Shown here: piece by piece, positions 51,630-63,700 of the stretch | Layout: the number at the start of each line of letters is the position of its first letter | Position numbering within the stretch: position 1 is the first letter of the stretch | NCBI RefSeq assembly: GCF_029109325.1 | Contig: NZ_JAQKQJ010000005.1 | Span: 62,001-126,000 of the forward strand | DNA: 64,000 nt | Reading direction: 5' to 3' | From: Nodosilinea sp. PGN35 | GTDB taxonomy: Bacteria > Cyanobacteriota > Cyanobacteriia > Phormidesmidales > Phormidesmidaceae | Notes under the pieces: model-generated | Told to the model about the DNA's origin: nothing | What the model saw: only the letters and a program-made list of their open reading frames with translations | The model's database searches: none | Translations under genes and position numbers: made by a program

Positions 51630-52877
51630 ATGGACAATTCGACACCAACCCAAACGGTCAGCGATGCGGTAGCCCGCCTCTACAACACCTATCCCTTTCC
51701 ACCGGAGCCCATTCTCGATGAGGCTCCGCCGGGCTACAACTGGCGCTGGTACTGGCCCACGGTTCACAGTTTTTGCACGGGTGCAGCCCCTACCAAAGGC
51801 GCTGTACGGGTGCTCGATGCCGGCTGCGGGACGGGGGTCAGCACAGAATATATAGGCCACCTGAATTCGGAGGCCGAGGTGCTGGGCATTGATCTCAGTG
51901 AGCAGGCGATCGCCACTGCCACCGAACGCTGCCGCCGCTCTGGGGCTACCAACGCCCGGTTCCGCCAGCTCAGCATCTACGACGTAGACCAAATCGAAGG
52001 CGAATTTGACTGGATCAACTGCGTCGGTGTCATTCACCACATGGCCGACCCCTTAAAAGGTCTCCAGGCGCTGGCCACCAAACTGGCCCCCGGCGGTTTT
52101 ATACATCTATTTGTCTATGCCGCCATTGGCCGCTGGGAAATCTCCCTGATGCAGCGGGCGATCGCCCTGGTTCAGGGTAGCCAGCGGGGCGACTACCGCG
52201 ACGGCGTACAGGTAGGGCGGCAGATCTTCGCCAGCCTGCCGGAGGGCAATCGCCTCAAGCAGCGAGAGCGCGATCGCTGGGCCATGGAAAACCAGCGGGA
52301 TGAATGCTTTGCCGACATGTACGTACATCCCCAGGAGATCGACTACACCCTAGACAGTCTGTTCGAATTAATCGATGCCTCGGGTCTAGAGTTTGTTGGC
52401 TTCTCCAACCCTCAAGTTTGGCAACTCGACCGTCTGCTGGCATCAGACCCAGCGCTGCTCGATCGCGCCAGGCAGCTGCCCGAACAAGACCAGTACCGCC
52501 TGATAGAGCTACTGGATCCTGAGATCACCCACTTCGAGTGGTTCCTAGCCCGTCCCCCCTATTCCCGGTTCAGCTGGGAGGACGAGGCCCTGCTGCTGAG
52601 CGCCATTCCCACCCGCAATCCCTGTATGGAAGGCTGGCCCAGCCAAAGCATCTTCGACCACAACTATCAGATTGTTTCTTTAGATCAGACAGAGTTTGAG
52701 TTCTTACAGGCCTGCGATGGCCAAAGACCAGCCCTAGAAGGCCAGCCCCCCAACCACTCCACCAGCGCCCAGGCCAGCGTTGCCGAGCTACTATCCCGAT
52801 GCAACGCCAACCTGGAGACAGTGCGACAAATGCAGCAGAGGCAGCTGATTTTGCTGGAGTCCCCAGCGGTGAGATGA
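51630..52877 (+). CDS. Class I SAM-dependent methyltransferase
   Basis: 415 aa. The Rossmann methyltransferase core at about 55-180 has the SAM-binding VLDAGCGTGVSTEY, and a later acidic loop with INCVGVIHHMADP. The extra C-terminal 200 residues are helical and not recognised. The substrate is unknown; proteins of this size and layout are often annotated only as methyltransferases. Divergent from apcE and upstream of the atp operon by 124 bp. Confidence 0.88.
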   Translation: MDNSTPTQTVSDAVARLYNTYPFPPEPILDEAPPGYNWRWYWPTVHSFCTGAAPTKGAVRVLDAGCGTGVSTEYIGHLNSEAEVLGIDLSEQAIATATERCRRSGATNARFRQLSIYDVDQIEGEFDWINCVGVIHHMADPLKGLQALATKLAPGGFIHLFVYAAIGRWEISLMQRAIALVQGSQRGDYRDGVQVGRQIFASLPEGNRLKQRERDRWAMENQRDECFADMYVHPQEIDYTLDSLFELIDASGLEFVGFSNPQVWQLDRLLASDPALLDRARQLPEQDQYRLIELLDPEITHFEWFLARPPYSRFSWEDEALLLSAIPTRNPCMEGWPSQSIFDHNYQIVSLDQTEFEFLQACDGQRPALEGQPPNHSTSAQASVAELLSRCNANLETVRQMQQRQLILLESPAVR

Positions 52878-53001
52878 AAATAGGCCGAGGATAGCGATTT
52901 ACTTTTGAGAAGCGTCTATTAAGTATTATTGCCGTGATATGATCATCCATGGCCTGTTAAGACAGGCGAAACCCTTTAACGGCTAAGGATTAGGCGTTTT
53001 C

Positions 53002-53487
53002 GTGGCCCCATTGCCCTCCGAACACACAGACCCGGTTCAGCCGGTTGAGGCAGAGTTAGACCCCGGTCAAGCCGAAGGTCAACCTCTCCCCCCAGCTTCG
53101 ACGACGGCCATGCAAGAGTACTACCAGCTTCAGCAAAACCTGTTGCTGACCACGCTGGCATTTACTGGCGTAATTTTTTTTAGCGTCTGGCTGGCCTACT
53201 CTCTGCCAATTGCTCTGAATTATTTAATAGGAGCGTGCGGCGGTGTGGTTTACTTGAGGATGTTGGCAAAAAGCGTGGCCAGCATTGGGCGCGGAAGCTC
53301 AAGACTAGGCAGCGGCCGACTGGCCCTAGTGGTCGGTTTGGTTCTAGTGGCTACTCGGTGGCAGCAGCTTCAGGTAGTGCCCGTTTTTCTTGGGTTTTTG
53401 ACCTATAAGGGGGCGTTAATTGCTTACACCCTCTGGACTGCGGTGCTGCCAAAATCACCTTCCGGGTCGTCCCAGGTATCTGGCTGA
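53002..53487 (+). CDS. atpI: ATP synthase subunit I (Atp1)
   Basis: 161 aa, GTG start. Membrane protein with four predicted helices (about 50-68, 74-90, 108-122, 130-146) and an acidic N-terminal tail. It is the first gene of the cyanobacterial atp operon and assists c-ring assembly or Mg uptake in other bacteria; it is poorly conserved in sequence. Confidence 0.85.
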   Translation: MAPLPSEHTDPVQPVEAELDPGQAEGQPLPPASTTAMQEYYQLQQNLLLTTLAFTGVIFFSVWLAYSLPIALNYLIGACGGVVYLRMLAKSVASIGRGSSRLGSGRLALVVGLVLVATRWQQLQVVPVFLGFLTYKGALIAYTLWTAVLPKSPSGSSQVSG

Positions 53488-53557
53488 CCTAGATCGGTGG
53501 TTCCCAAGCATAGCATGCTTTTTCCTGGTGGGTCTTAAGGAGAAGTCGATTTAAGAG

Positions 53558-54307
53558 ATGGCGCTCAATATGCTAATAATTCATCCCTTAGTCCTGGCGA
53601 AACTAGAGGTTGGCCAGCATTTGTACTGGCAGCTCGGCGGCCTCAAACTCCACGGCCAGGTCTTTTTGACCTCCTGGTTTGTGATTGGCGCGCTGCTGCT
53701 GATTTCGTTTTTGGCCACCCGCAATATCCAGCGGGTGCCCTCTGGACTCCAGAACTTTATGGAGTACGCCCTAGAGTTCATCCGTGACCTGGCAAAAAAC
53801 CAGATTGGCGAGAAAGAATACAGGCCCTGGGTTCCTTTTGTGGGCACGCTGTTTCTGTTCATTTTCGTCTCCAACTGGTCTGGGGCGCTGATTCCCTGGA
53901 AGCTGATTCATCTGCCAGCAGGTGAATTGGCCGCTCCGACCAACGACATCAACACCACCGTCGCCCTGGCGCTGTTGACGTCCTTAGCCTACTTTTATGC
54001 CGGGTTTAGCAATCGCGGGCTGGGGTACTTTGCCAAGTACATCGAACCCACTCCCATTCTGCTGCCCATCAACATTTTGGAAGATTTCACCAAGCCTCTC
54101 TCCCTCAGTTTCCGTCTGTTTGGAAACATCCTGGCCGATGAGCTGGTGGTCGCTGTGCTGGTCTTGCTGGTGCCTCTCTTCGTGCCGCTACCAGTTATGG
54201 TCTTGGGGTTGTTTACCAGCGCGATTCAGGCGCTGATCTTTGCAACCCTCGCAGCGGCCTATATCGGCGAGGCGATCGAGGGGCATGGTGGTGAAGGGCA
54301 TGAATGA
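53558..54307 (+). CDS. atpB: ATP synthase Fo subunit a
   Basis: 249 aa, multiple membrane helices. Key features are NWSGALIPW, the essential arginine in [16 protein letters not shown] and the C-terminal [16 protein letters not shown]. Forms the proton half-channels with the c ring. Confidence 0.96.
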   Translation: MALNMLIIHPLVLAKLEVGQHLYWQLGGLKLHGQVFLTSWFVIGALLLISFLATRNIQRVPSGLQNFMEYALEFIRDLAKNQIGEKEYRPWVPFVGTLFLFIFVSNWSGALIPWKLIHLPAGELAAPTNDINTTVALALLTSLAYFYAGFSNRGLGYFAKYIEPTPILLPINILEDFTKPLSLSFRLFGNILADELVVAVLVLLVPLFVPLPVMVLGLFTSAIQALIFATLAAAYIGEAIEGHGGEGHE

Positions 54308-54434
54308 CACCCGGTGATTTTCTCTGGGGGCATTCAGTTTGGTATTGGCTGGTGGGGCAGGTACTGCCAGCCGACGTGGTCTTAGGGCCGCACGATCAGA
54401 AACGCCGCTCGCGCGTTGTCTACGACCTGTTTAA

Positions 54435-54713
<279 letters not shown>

Positions 54714-54727
54714 TCCCAAAACTGCTG

Positions 54728-54760
54728 GGTTAGGGAAAAGGCTAGCACTTTTCCCTAACC
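54728..54760 (+). promoter_or_regulatory. Perfect 13-bp hairpin after the c-subunit gene
   Basis: GGTTAGGGAAAAG (54728-54740) and CTTTTCCCTAACC (54748-54760) form a perfect 13-bp stem with a 7-nt loop, 14 nt past the c-subunit stop. There is no T-run, so it probably acts as a stability or partial-attenuation element raising c-subunit mRNA. Confidence 0.8.
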
Positions 54761-54824
54761 ATCAAACATGCGCGATGTCACCTTGTAGTGCTGGCCCTGG
54801 GCCGAGTTGAAGGGCATACCCACA

Positions 54825-55316
54825 ATGATGAATTTTGTTTGGTTACTGGCGGTTGAAACCGCTGAGGCGGTAGAAGAAGGCGGTGGTCTTTTTGATCTAG
54901 ATGCCACCCTGCCGCTCATGGCCGTGCAGTTTGTACTGCTGGCGGTGGCGCTTAACGCGCTGTTTTATAAACCCCTGGGCAAAGTTTTAGACGAGCGGGA
55001 CGGCTACATCAGTTCCAATCAGGTCGATGCGGCAGAGCGATTGGCTAAGGCCGAGCAAATTGCCCATCAGTATCAGCAGGAGCTGGCCGAGACTCGTCGC
55101 CAAGCCCAAACGGTGATTGCCGAGGCCCAGGAAGAAGCCCAAAAGATTGCGGCTCAAACCGTTGCTGCTGCTCAGCAAGAGGCTCAGGCCCAGCGGGAGC
55201 AGGTGCAGCGAGAGCTAGACGAGCAAAAGAGTCAGGCCATGGCTACCCTGGAGCAGCAGGTAGATGGTTTGAGTCAACAAATTTTAGACAAGCTGCTGAG
55301 TTCTTTGGCGGCCTAG
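54825..55316 (+). CDS. atpF2: ATP synthase Fo subunit b'
   Basis: About 163 aa from ATG 54825 (frame open to TTG 54807). One membrane helix (about 25-50), then a long charged stalk helix ([21 protein letters not shown]). The b' subunit (also called atpG in cyanobacteria) pairs with b in the peripheral stalk of photosynthetic ATP synthases. Confidence 0.95.
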   Translation: MMNFVWLLAVETAEAVEEGGGLFDLDATLPLMAVQFVLLAVALNALFYKPLGKVLDERDGYISSNQVDAAERLAKAEQIAHQYQQELAETRRQAQTVIAEAQEEAQKIAAQTVAAAQQEAQAQREQVQRELDEQKSQAMATLEQQVDGLSQQILDKLLSSLAA

Positions 55317-55382
55317 GCTATTGGTGATGACGGGGTGATTTAGCCCCTGGAGTTACCCGCGTCGTTGACGGAAAGTAGGGAT

Positions 55383-55904
55383 ATGACTATTGGTTGGTTA
55401 CTGGCGGCGGAAGAAGGCGGGTTTGGTTTGGATTTCAATATCCTAGAAACCAACCTGATTAATCTGGTCATTATCATTGGCGTGCTGTATTACTTTGGTG
55501 GCAAGTTTTTAGGGAAGACCCTTTCAACTCGCCAGACGGCTATTCAGACCGCGATCGCAGAAGCCGAGCAGCGTAAGCAAGAGGCCGCCGCCGCGCTGGC
55601 AGAGCAGCAGCAAAAGCTAGCCCAGGCCCAGGAGGAAGCCAAGCGAATCTTGGCTGAGGCCCAGACTACAGCAGAGCGCGCCCGCGAAGCGATCTTGGCT
55701 CAATCTCAGACGGATGTAGAGCGCATGCGGGCCACCGCTGCCCAAGACCTTACCTCCCAAGAGGCACGGGTGATGCGAGAGCTTCAGCAGCGGATTGCGG
55801 CGATGGCCATTGAGCGCAGTGAGGCCAGCTTGCCGGGGCGGCTGAACGACGATTCGCAGCGGCGTCTGGTTGATTCCAGCATTGCCCTGCTCAAAGGAGA
55901 ATAG
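55383..55904 (+). CDS. atpF: ATP synthase Fo subunit b
   Basis: About 173 aa from ATG 55383 (start MTIGWLLAAEEGGFGLDFN). A membrane helix (about 25-45) and a long Ala/Gln/Glu coiled stalk (AIAEAEQRKQEAAAALAEQQ). Its stop is followed by atpH after two bases. Confidence 0.96.
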   Translation: MTIGWLLAAEEGGFGLDFNILETNLINLVIIIGVLYYFGGKFLGKTLSTRQTAIQTAIAEAEQRKQEAAAALAEQQQKLAQAQEEAKRILAEAQTTAERAREAILAQSQTDVERMRATAAQDLTSQEARVMRELQQRIAAMAIERSEASLPGRLNDDSQRRLVDSSIALLKGE

Positions 55905-55906
55905 CC

Positions 55907-58055
<2,149 letters not shown>

Positions 58056-58065
58056 CCTCCTGTTC

Positions 58066-58095
58066 AGCCGGGGATGGCTGAGCCATGCCCCGGCT
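58066..58095 (+). promoter_or_regulatory. Strong hairpin between atpA and the gamma gene
   Basis: AGCCGGGGATGGCT pairs with AGCCATGCCCCGGCT (one bulged base) with a one-base loop. It starts 11 nt after the atpA stop and lacks a T-run; possible processing or stability element. Confidence 0.7.
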
Positions 58096-58120
58096 CTCGA
58101 CGACCCCTTAGGGATCCACT

Positions 58121-59071
58121 ATGCCTAACCTAAAAGCGATTCGAGACCGCATCAAGTCTGTAAAAAATACCCGCAAGATCACCGAAGCCATGCGGCTGGT
58201 GGCGGCGGCCAAGGTACGTCGCGCCCAGGAGCAGGTGATTGCCACCCGCCCCTTTGCCGATCGCCTGGCTCAAGTGCTCTACGGCCTGCAAAGTCGCCTC
58301 AGATTTGAGGAGGCCGACCTGCCCCTGCTGAAGCAGCGTGAGGTAAAAACTGTAGCGCTGCTGGTGATCTCCGGCGATCGCGGCCTCTGCGGCGGCTACA
58401 ACAACAACGTCATTCGCCGGGCCGAAATTCGCGCCCAGGAGCTGGCCGCCGAGGGGGTGAACTACCGCTTTATACTGGTTGGGCGCAAGGCCAGCCAGTA
58501 CTTTAAGCGCCGCGATCAGCCCATTGAAGCCAGCTTCACCGGTATGGAGCAAATTCCTACCGCCGACGAGGCTTCTACCATCGCCGACGAGCTGCTGTCG
58601 CTGTTTCTCTCCGACGAGGTCGACCGCGTTGAGCTGGTCTATACCCGGTTCGTATCGCTGGTCAGCTCTCGCCCGGTGATTCAAACCCTGCTGCCCCTCG
58701 ACCCCCAGGGGCTAGAGGTGCCCGACGACGAAATCTTCCGCCTCACAACCAAGGGCGGGGTCTTTCAGGTAGAACGGGAAAAAATGGCCGGGCCTGCCCC
58801 AGCGGAGTTTCCCCAGGACATGATTTTCGAGCAGGATCCGGTGCAGATTCTAGACGCGCTGCTGCCGCTGTATTTGAACAACCAGATTCTGCGAGCGCTG
58901 CAAGAGTCAGCCGCCAGCGAGCTGGCCGCTCGCATGACCGCCATGAACAACGCCAGCGACAACGCCAAGGAGCTGGCTAAATCCCTCAACCTGACCTACA
59001 ACAAAGCTCGTCAGGCCGCCATTACCCAGGAAATTCTGGAAGTGGTAGCTGGGGCTAACTCCCTGGGCTAG
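58121..59071 (+). CDS. atpG: ATP synthase F1 subunit gamma
   Basis: 316 aa (atpC in cyanobacterial naming). The N-terminal [32 protein letters not shown] and the C-terminal rotor helix [25 protein letters not shown] are those of the family. The length fits the photosynthetic form with its insertion (around 200-240). The insertion has no cysteine pair, so the plant-type thioredoxin switch is absent, as expected in cyanobacteria. Confidence 0.97.
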   Translation: MPNLKAIRDRIKSVKNTRKITEAMRLVAAAKVRRAQEQVIATRPFADRLAQVLYGLQSRLRFEEADLPLLKQREVKTVALLVISGDRGLCGGYNNNVIRRAEIRAQELAAEGVNYRFILVGRKASQYFKRRDQPIEASFTGMEQIPTADEASTIADELLSLFLSDEVDRVELVYTRFVSLVSSRPVIQTLLPLDPQGLEVPDDEIFRLTTKGGVFQVEREKMAGPAPAEFPQDMIFEQDPVQILDALLPLYLNNQILRALQESAASELAARMTAMNNASDNAKELAKSLNLTYNKARQAAITQEILEVVAGANSLG

Positions 59072-59173
59072 GCCAATTTTGGCTGGGGGATTTTGGACTT
59101 TGGCCGGTGGCGGCGATCGCTGCTTTCCACGCCATAGCTGACGATCCTCAACGATCAATCTACAGACACGATT

Positions 59174-59203
59174 AAAAGCCCGGCACAGACGCGTCGGGCT
59201 TTT
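59174..59203 (+). terminator. Terminator of the atp operon
   Basis: AAAAGCCCG (59174-59182) pairs with CGGGCTTTT (59195-59203); a 12-nt loop and T-rich tail (TTTCTTTGTTTTTTGG) follow. About 100 nt after the gamma stop. Confidence 0.88.
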
Positions 59204-59380
59204 CTTTGTTTTTTGGCAACTCAGTTCAGGATAACGCCGTTCCCCCCTTTGGAGGAGTGCCCGTAAAAAGGGCGGGGTGGGTCAAACAGGTCAACCCGTA
59301 GAGGCAAACTGTTGTTTGCCCTCCAGAGGTACCCTTCGCTGCATCAGACGGCTGAGGTTGGGCCTGACGTAGCACAGACC

Positions 59381-59415
59381 CAATCCAAAATCCCCAATCT
59401 AAAATCTAAAATCAG
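59381..59415. repeat. Heptamer STRR near galE 3' end
   Basis: Five heptamers in phase: CAATCCA, AAATCCC, CAATCTA, AAATCTA, AAATCAG. They end two bases before the galE stop. Related in unit to the CCAAAAT array at 39835-39862. Confidence 0.75.
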
Positions 59416-59417
59416 CA

Positions 59418-60413
59418 TCATCCGTGGCGCTTTTGGTGCCAGGCCCAGGCGTGGGTCAAGATGGTGTCAATGTCGGCGTACTGGGGGTTCCAGCCCAGGG
59501 TGGTGCGAGCGCGATCGCTGCTGCCTACCAGGGCTGGCGGATCGCCGGGGCGACGATCCCCCTCAACCACCGGAATGGATTTCCCGGTGATGCGCACTGC
59601 GGCATCAATCACCTCGCGCACCGAGAAGCCGCTGCCGTTGCCCAGGTTGAACACCGCGCTTTCCCCCCCCTCCAGCAGGTACTCCAAACCCAAAATATGG
59701 GCGTCGGCCAGATCGCACACGTGAATGTAGTCGCGCACGCAGGTGCCGTCGGGGGTAGGGTAGTCGGTACCGAAGACGCTAATTGACTCCCGCTTGCCCA
59801 GGGCCGTTTGCAGCACCAGCGGAATCAGGTGGGTCTCGGGATTGTGATCTTCGCCCAGCTGCCCGTTGGGGTGGGCTCCGGCAGCGTTAAAGTAGCGAAA
59901 CCGCACCGACCTCAAATCGTAGGCTTTGTCATAGTCGGTGAGAATACGCTCTACCATCAGTTTGGTTGCGCCGTAGGGATTGATCGGGTTTTGGGGATGG
60001 GTCTCGGTAATGGGCATCTCCTGGGGCACCCCGTAGGTGGCACAGGTAGAAGAAAACACAAAAGCTTGAATGCCTGCTTCTACCATGGCATCGAGCAGCG
60101 ACAGGGTGCCAACCACGTTGTTTTCGTAGTACTTGGCGGGATCGCTCACCGACTCCCCCACGTAGGCGTAGGCGGAGAAGTGCATTACTGCGCCAACGGC
60201 GTAGCGGCTAAAGATATCTTTGAGCAGCGCCTTGTCTAGGGTGCTGCCAACGATCAGTTCCGCCTTTAGGGCGGTTTCAACCAGATCGCGATGGCCGTAG
60301 ACCAGGTTGTCTAAAATCAGCACTTTGTAGCCAGCCTGCTGAAGGGCTACAACCGCGTGGCTGCCGATGTAGCCAGCGCCCCCTGTAACCAGAATTGTTT
60401 TGTCAGTTTTCAT
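59418..60413 (-). CDS. galE: UDP-glucose 4-epimerase
   Basis: 331 aa from ATG 60413 (frame open to 60572 through a repeat region). NAD-binding GGAGYIGSH and the YxxxK catalytic pair (INPYGATKLMVE) are intact; other signatures are FSSTCATYG and GTCVRDYIHV. Interconverts UDP-glucose and UDP-galactose for exopolysaccharide, lipid and LPS sugars. A 13-bp tandem repeat lies in its leader. Confidence 0.95.
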   Translation of the reverse strand: MKTDKTILVTGGAGYIGSHAVVALQQAGYKVLILDNLVYGHRDLVETALKAELIVGSTLDKALLKDIFSRYAVGAVMHFSAYAYVGESVSDPAKYYENNVVGTLSLLDAMVEAGIQAFVFSSTCATYGVPQEMPITETHPQNPINPYGATKLMVERILTDYDKAYDLRSVRFRYFNAAGAHPNGQLGEDHNPETHLIPLVLQTALGKRESISVFGTDYPTPDGTCVRDYIHVCDLADAHILGLEYLLEGGESAVFNLGNGSGFSVREVIDAAVRITGKSIPVVEGDRRPGDPPALVGSSDRARTTLGWNPQYADIDTILTHAWAWHQKRHG

Positions 60414-60761
60414 AGGAAGTATCTCTAGATCGTTCAGTGCTCTGGCCCCTGAGTCTGGCCCAGAAGTCTGGCCCAGAAGTCTGGCCCAGGGGTCTGGCAG
60501 AGGGCATTTGCCCGGTGACGCCATTCTACGCCGTGGCCCTAGACCCAGGCTTGAATTTTTCGCCGGAGTCACTAACTTTTCATCTCCTGAGCTGACGCCC
60601 TCACAGAAATTCGGCTGGAAACCGGCGAGAAACCACCCCTGTTAAAGAATTTTTAATCAAAGCTTACCGACCACTTAGCCCTGCCATTAAGTGCTGTCGT
60701 GAGTAATGGCCGAAGATGGCTCCGTAGCATTGGCTACAGCTGTAACCCCCAAGTGTTATCC
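60414..60761. other. 348-bp divergent region galE / nucleotidase
   Basis: Contains the 13-bp repeat on the galE side. No gene. No clear promoter boxes or ribosome-binding site were assigned for the nucleotidase start (ATG 60762). Confidence 0.55.
60452..60503. repeat. 13-bp tandem repeat in galE leader
   Basis: Four units: AGTCTGGCCCAGA twice perfectly, AGTCTGGCCCAGG, and a diverged GGTCTGGCAGAGG. Each unit contains the near-palindrome CTGGCCCAG. It lies 39-90 bp upstream of the galE start, in a position that could affect promoter spacing or mRNA structure. Confidence 0.8.
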
Positions 60762-63700
60762 ATGGCTGACTTCACGCTCCAACTCTTCCACGCTGCCGAC
60801 CAAGAGGCGGCAATTCCTGCTCTTGAGGATGCTCCCCGATTTTCGGCGGTATTGAATGCCCTCAAGAACCAAGATATTGATGGCGACGGGGTGGTCGGCT
60901 TTGCCAACACCTTAGTTTTGTCCTCCGGAGATGCTTACATTCCTGGCGTATTTTTTAGCGCCAGCGACAGGGCCTTTGGCGGTGTTGGCCGAGGCGATAT
61001 TCTTATTCAAAATGCCCTTGGATTTCAGGCGATCGCCTTTGGCAACCACGAGTTCGATCGCGGCACTGCTGTGGTCGCAGACCTAATCGCTGGGGATGAC
61101 AGTTTTGTCGGGACGGCTTTTCCCTACCTCAGCAGCAACCTGGATTTCAGCACCGATGCCAACCTGGCCAGTCTGGTGGTGCCCGATGCCCAGGCCCCCC
61201 TGCCCAACAGCATTGCCGCTTCCACGGTGATCGACCTCAACGGGGAAAAGATCGGTGTGGTCGGTGCGACGACCCCTACGATCAGCAATGTGAACGTCCG
61301 CATTTCTAGCCCTGGGGACGTGACTGTGCTACCCCAGCCCTTTGATGCCAACCCCACCCCAGACCAGCTCGATGCCCTGGCGGCGGAGATTCAGGCTGAT
61401 GTAGATGCGCTGCTGGCCGCCAACCCCGAGATCAATAAAGTCATTTTGCTGGCCCATATGCAGCAGATTGCCATTGAGCAAGCGCTGGCCCAGCGCCTGT
61501 CTAACGTCGATATTATTGTGGCCGGTGGCTCTAACACCCGCCTGTTTGACGAAACCGATCGCCCCCGCGCCGGTGATACTGTGCAGGGGCCTTACCCGAT
61601 CGTCACCAGCGATCGCGACGGCAACCCTGTAGCGGTGGTGAACACCGACGGCAACTATAAGTATGTGGGTCGCCTGGTAATTGGTTTTGATGAGAACGGT
61701 ATTTTGATTCCAGACAGCTATGACCCCGCCATTAGCGGTGCCTACGCTACCGACGAGGCCGGCGTTGCCGCCGTGGGCGGAGAGGGTCTAGCCAGTCCTG
61801 AGATTCTGGCCGTGGTCGATGCCCTGCGCGACATCATCATCGCCAGCGAGAGCAATGTCTTTGGGGTCAGCGAGGTCTTCCTCCAGGGCGATCGCAATTT
61901 TGTGCGCCGAGAGGAAACCAACCTGGGCAATCTCACCGCCGATGCCAACCTGGCGGCGGCGCAGACCGTCGATCCAACCACTGTTATTTCCCTCAAAAAC
62001 GGCGGGGGGATTCGCAACGTCATTGGTCGAGAGCTAGCGCCGACCGGCAGCGTAGGCGAGGTTGAGCGATTGCCCAACGAGGCCATTCCAGGGGTCAAGC
62101 CCGAGGGCGGCATCTCTCAAACCGACATTGAGAATGCCCTGTCCTTTAACAATGCTCTCTCGCTGCTGACGGTCACAGCGACAGAATTGCTGGCCCTGGT
62201 TGAGCATGGGGTATCTGGCATCGAGGCTGACGACAGCGCCACTCCGGGAGCGTTTCCTCAGATTGGTGGCTTTGCCTTTAGCTACGATGTTACGGCCCCG
62301 GTTGGTAGCCGAGTTCAGTCCCTGGCCATTGAAGATGCCGACGGCAATGACCTCGATGTGGTAGTGCAAAATGGTGCGATCGTAGGCGACCCCAACCGCA
62401 CCTTCCGTATGGTGACCCTCAGCTTTTTGGCCGACGGCGGCGACGGCTATCCCTTCCCCACAGGCGACGCGACCAACCGCATTGATCTGGTGGATGAGAC
62501 GGCTCCGGTCACGGGCAATGCCACCTTTGCCCCAGACTTCAGCGAGCAGGATGCCCTGGCGGAGTATCTGTTTGACAATTTTGGCGCAGCCACGCCCTTT
62601 ACCGCCGCTGAGACCGGCCGTGACCTGGACAGCCGCATTCAAAACCTGGCCTTCCGCAGCGATGGCGTCATCGACGGCACCGCGCCCACCGACCCCACCG
62701 ACCCCACCGATCCGGGCACCGATGTCCCTGCGCTGCTGGTGCCCATCGGCACCTACGAAACAGGCGTTTTTGATGCCAGTGCCGCAGAAATTGTGGTCTA
62801 CGATCCGGCAACCCAGCGGCTGTTTGTGGTCAACGCCCAGGTGCCAGCGGTGGAAGTGCTGGATCTTAGTAATCCCAGTGCCCCGACCAAGCTGTTTGAC
62901 ATCGATCCCTCGGCCTATGGGGCCGGGGCCAACAGCGTGGCCATTGCCAACGGCATCGTTGCGATCGCCATCGAAAGCGCGGTCAAAACCGACCCCGGCA
63001 GCGTAGTGTTCTTTGACATCGACGGCAATTTTTTGAACGCCGTTACCGTGGGCGCTCTGCCCGACATGCTGACCTTCACCCCCGACGGCACCAAGGTGCT
63101 GGTGGCCAACGAAGGCGAGCCCAACGCTGACTACAGCATTGACCCTGAGGGCTCCATCAGCATTATTGACCTCTCGGGGGGCGTGGAAAACCTCACCCAA
63201 GCCAGCGTCACCATCGCCGACTTCACCGCCTTCAACGACCAGCGCGAGGCGCTGATTGCCTCGGGCGTGCGGATCTTTGGCCCCAACGCCACCGTAGCTC
63301 AAGATGTTGAGCCCGAATACATTGCCGTGACCCGCGACTCTCGCACCGCCTACGTGGCCCTGCAGGAGAACAACGCTCTAGCTGTGGTAGACACTGAATC
63401 GGGCACTGTCACCGAAATTTTGCCCCTGGGCTTTAAAGACCACTCGGTGGTGCCGCTGGATGCCAGCGATCGCGATGGGGCCATCAACATCACCACCTAC
63501 CCCAACCTATTTGGCATGTATATGCCCGACTCGATTTCGCTCTACGAGGCGGGGGGCACAACCTACATCGTCACTGCCAACGAAGGGGATGCCCGCGACT
63601 ACGACACCTTTGCTGAAGAAGCGCGGGTAAAGGATTTAGCCCTAGACCCGGTGGCGTTCCCCAATGCCGCAGCGCTCCAGGCTGACGAGGCCCTGGGTCG

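Larger units (their letters stand above)
59072..59417. other. Convergent region atp operon / galE
   Basis: 346 bp with no gene. It holds the atp terminator (59174-59203), an inverted repeat GAGGCAAAC/GTTTGCCCTC (about 59301-59323, one bulge) that could serve galE, and a heptamer array (59381-59415). Confidence 0.7.

Noticed and set aside
60414..60572. N-terminal extension of the galE frame
   Set aside because: It reads through the 13-bp repeats; the epimerase start MKTDKTILVTGG is at 60413.
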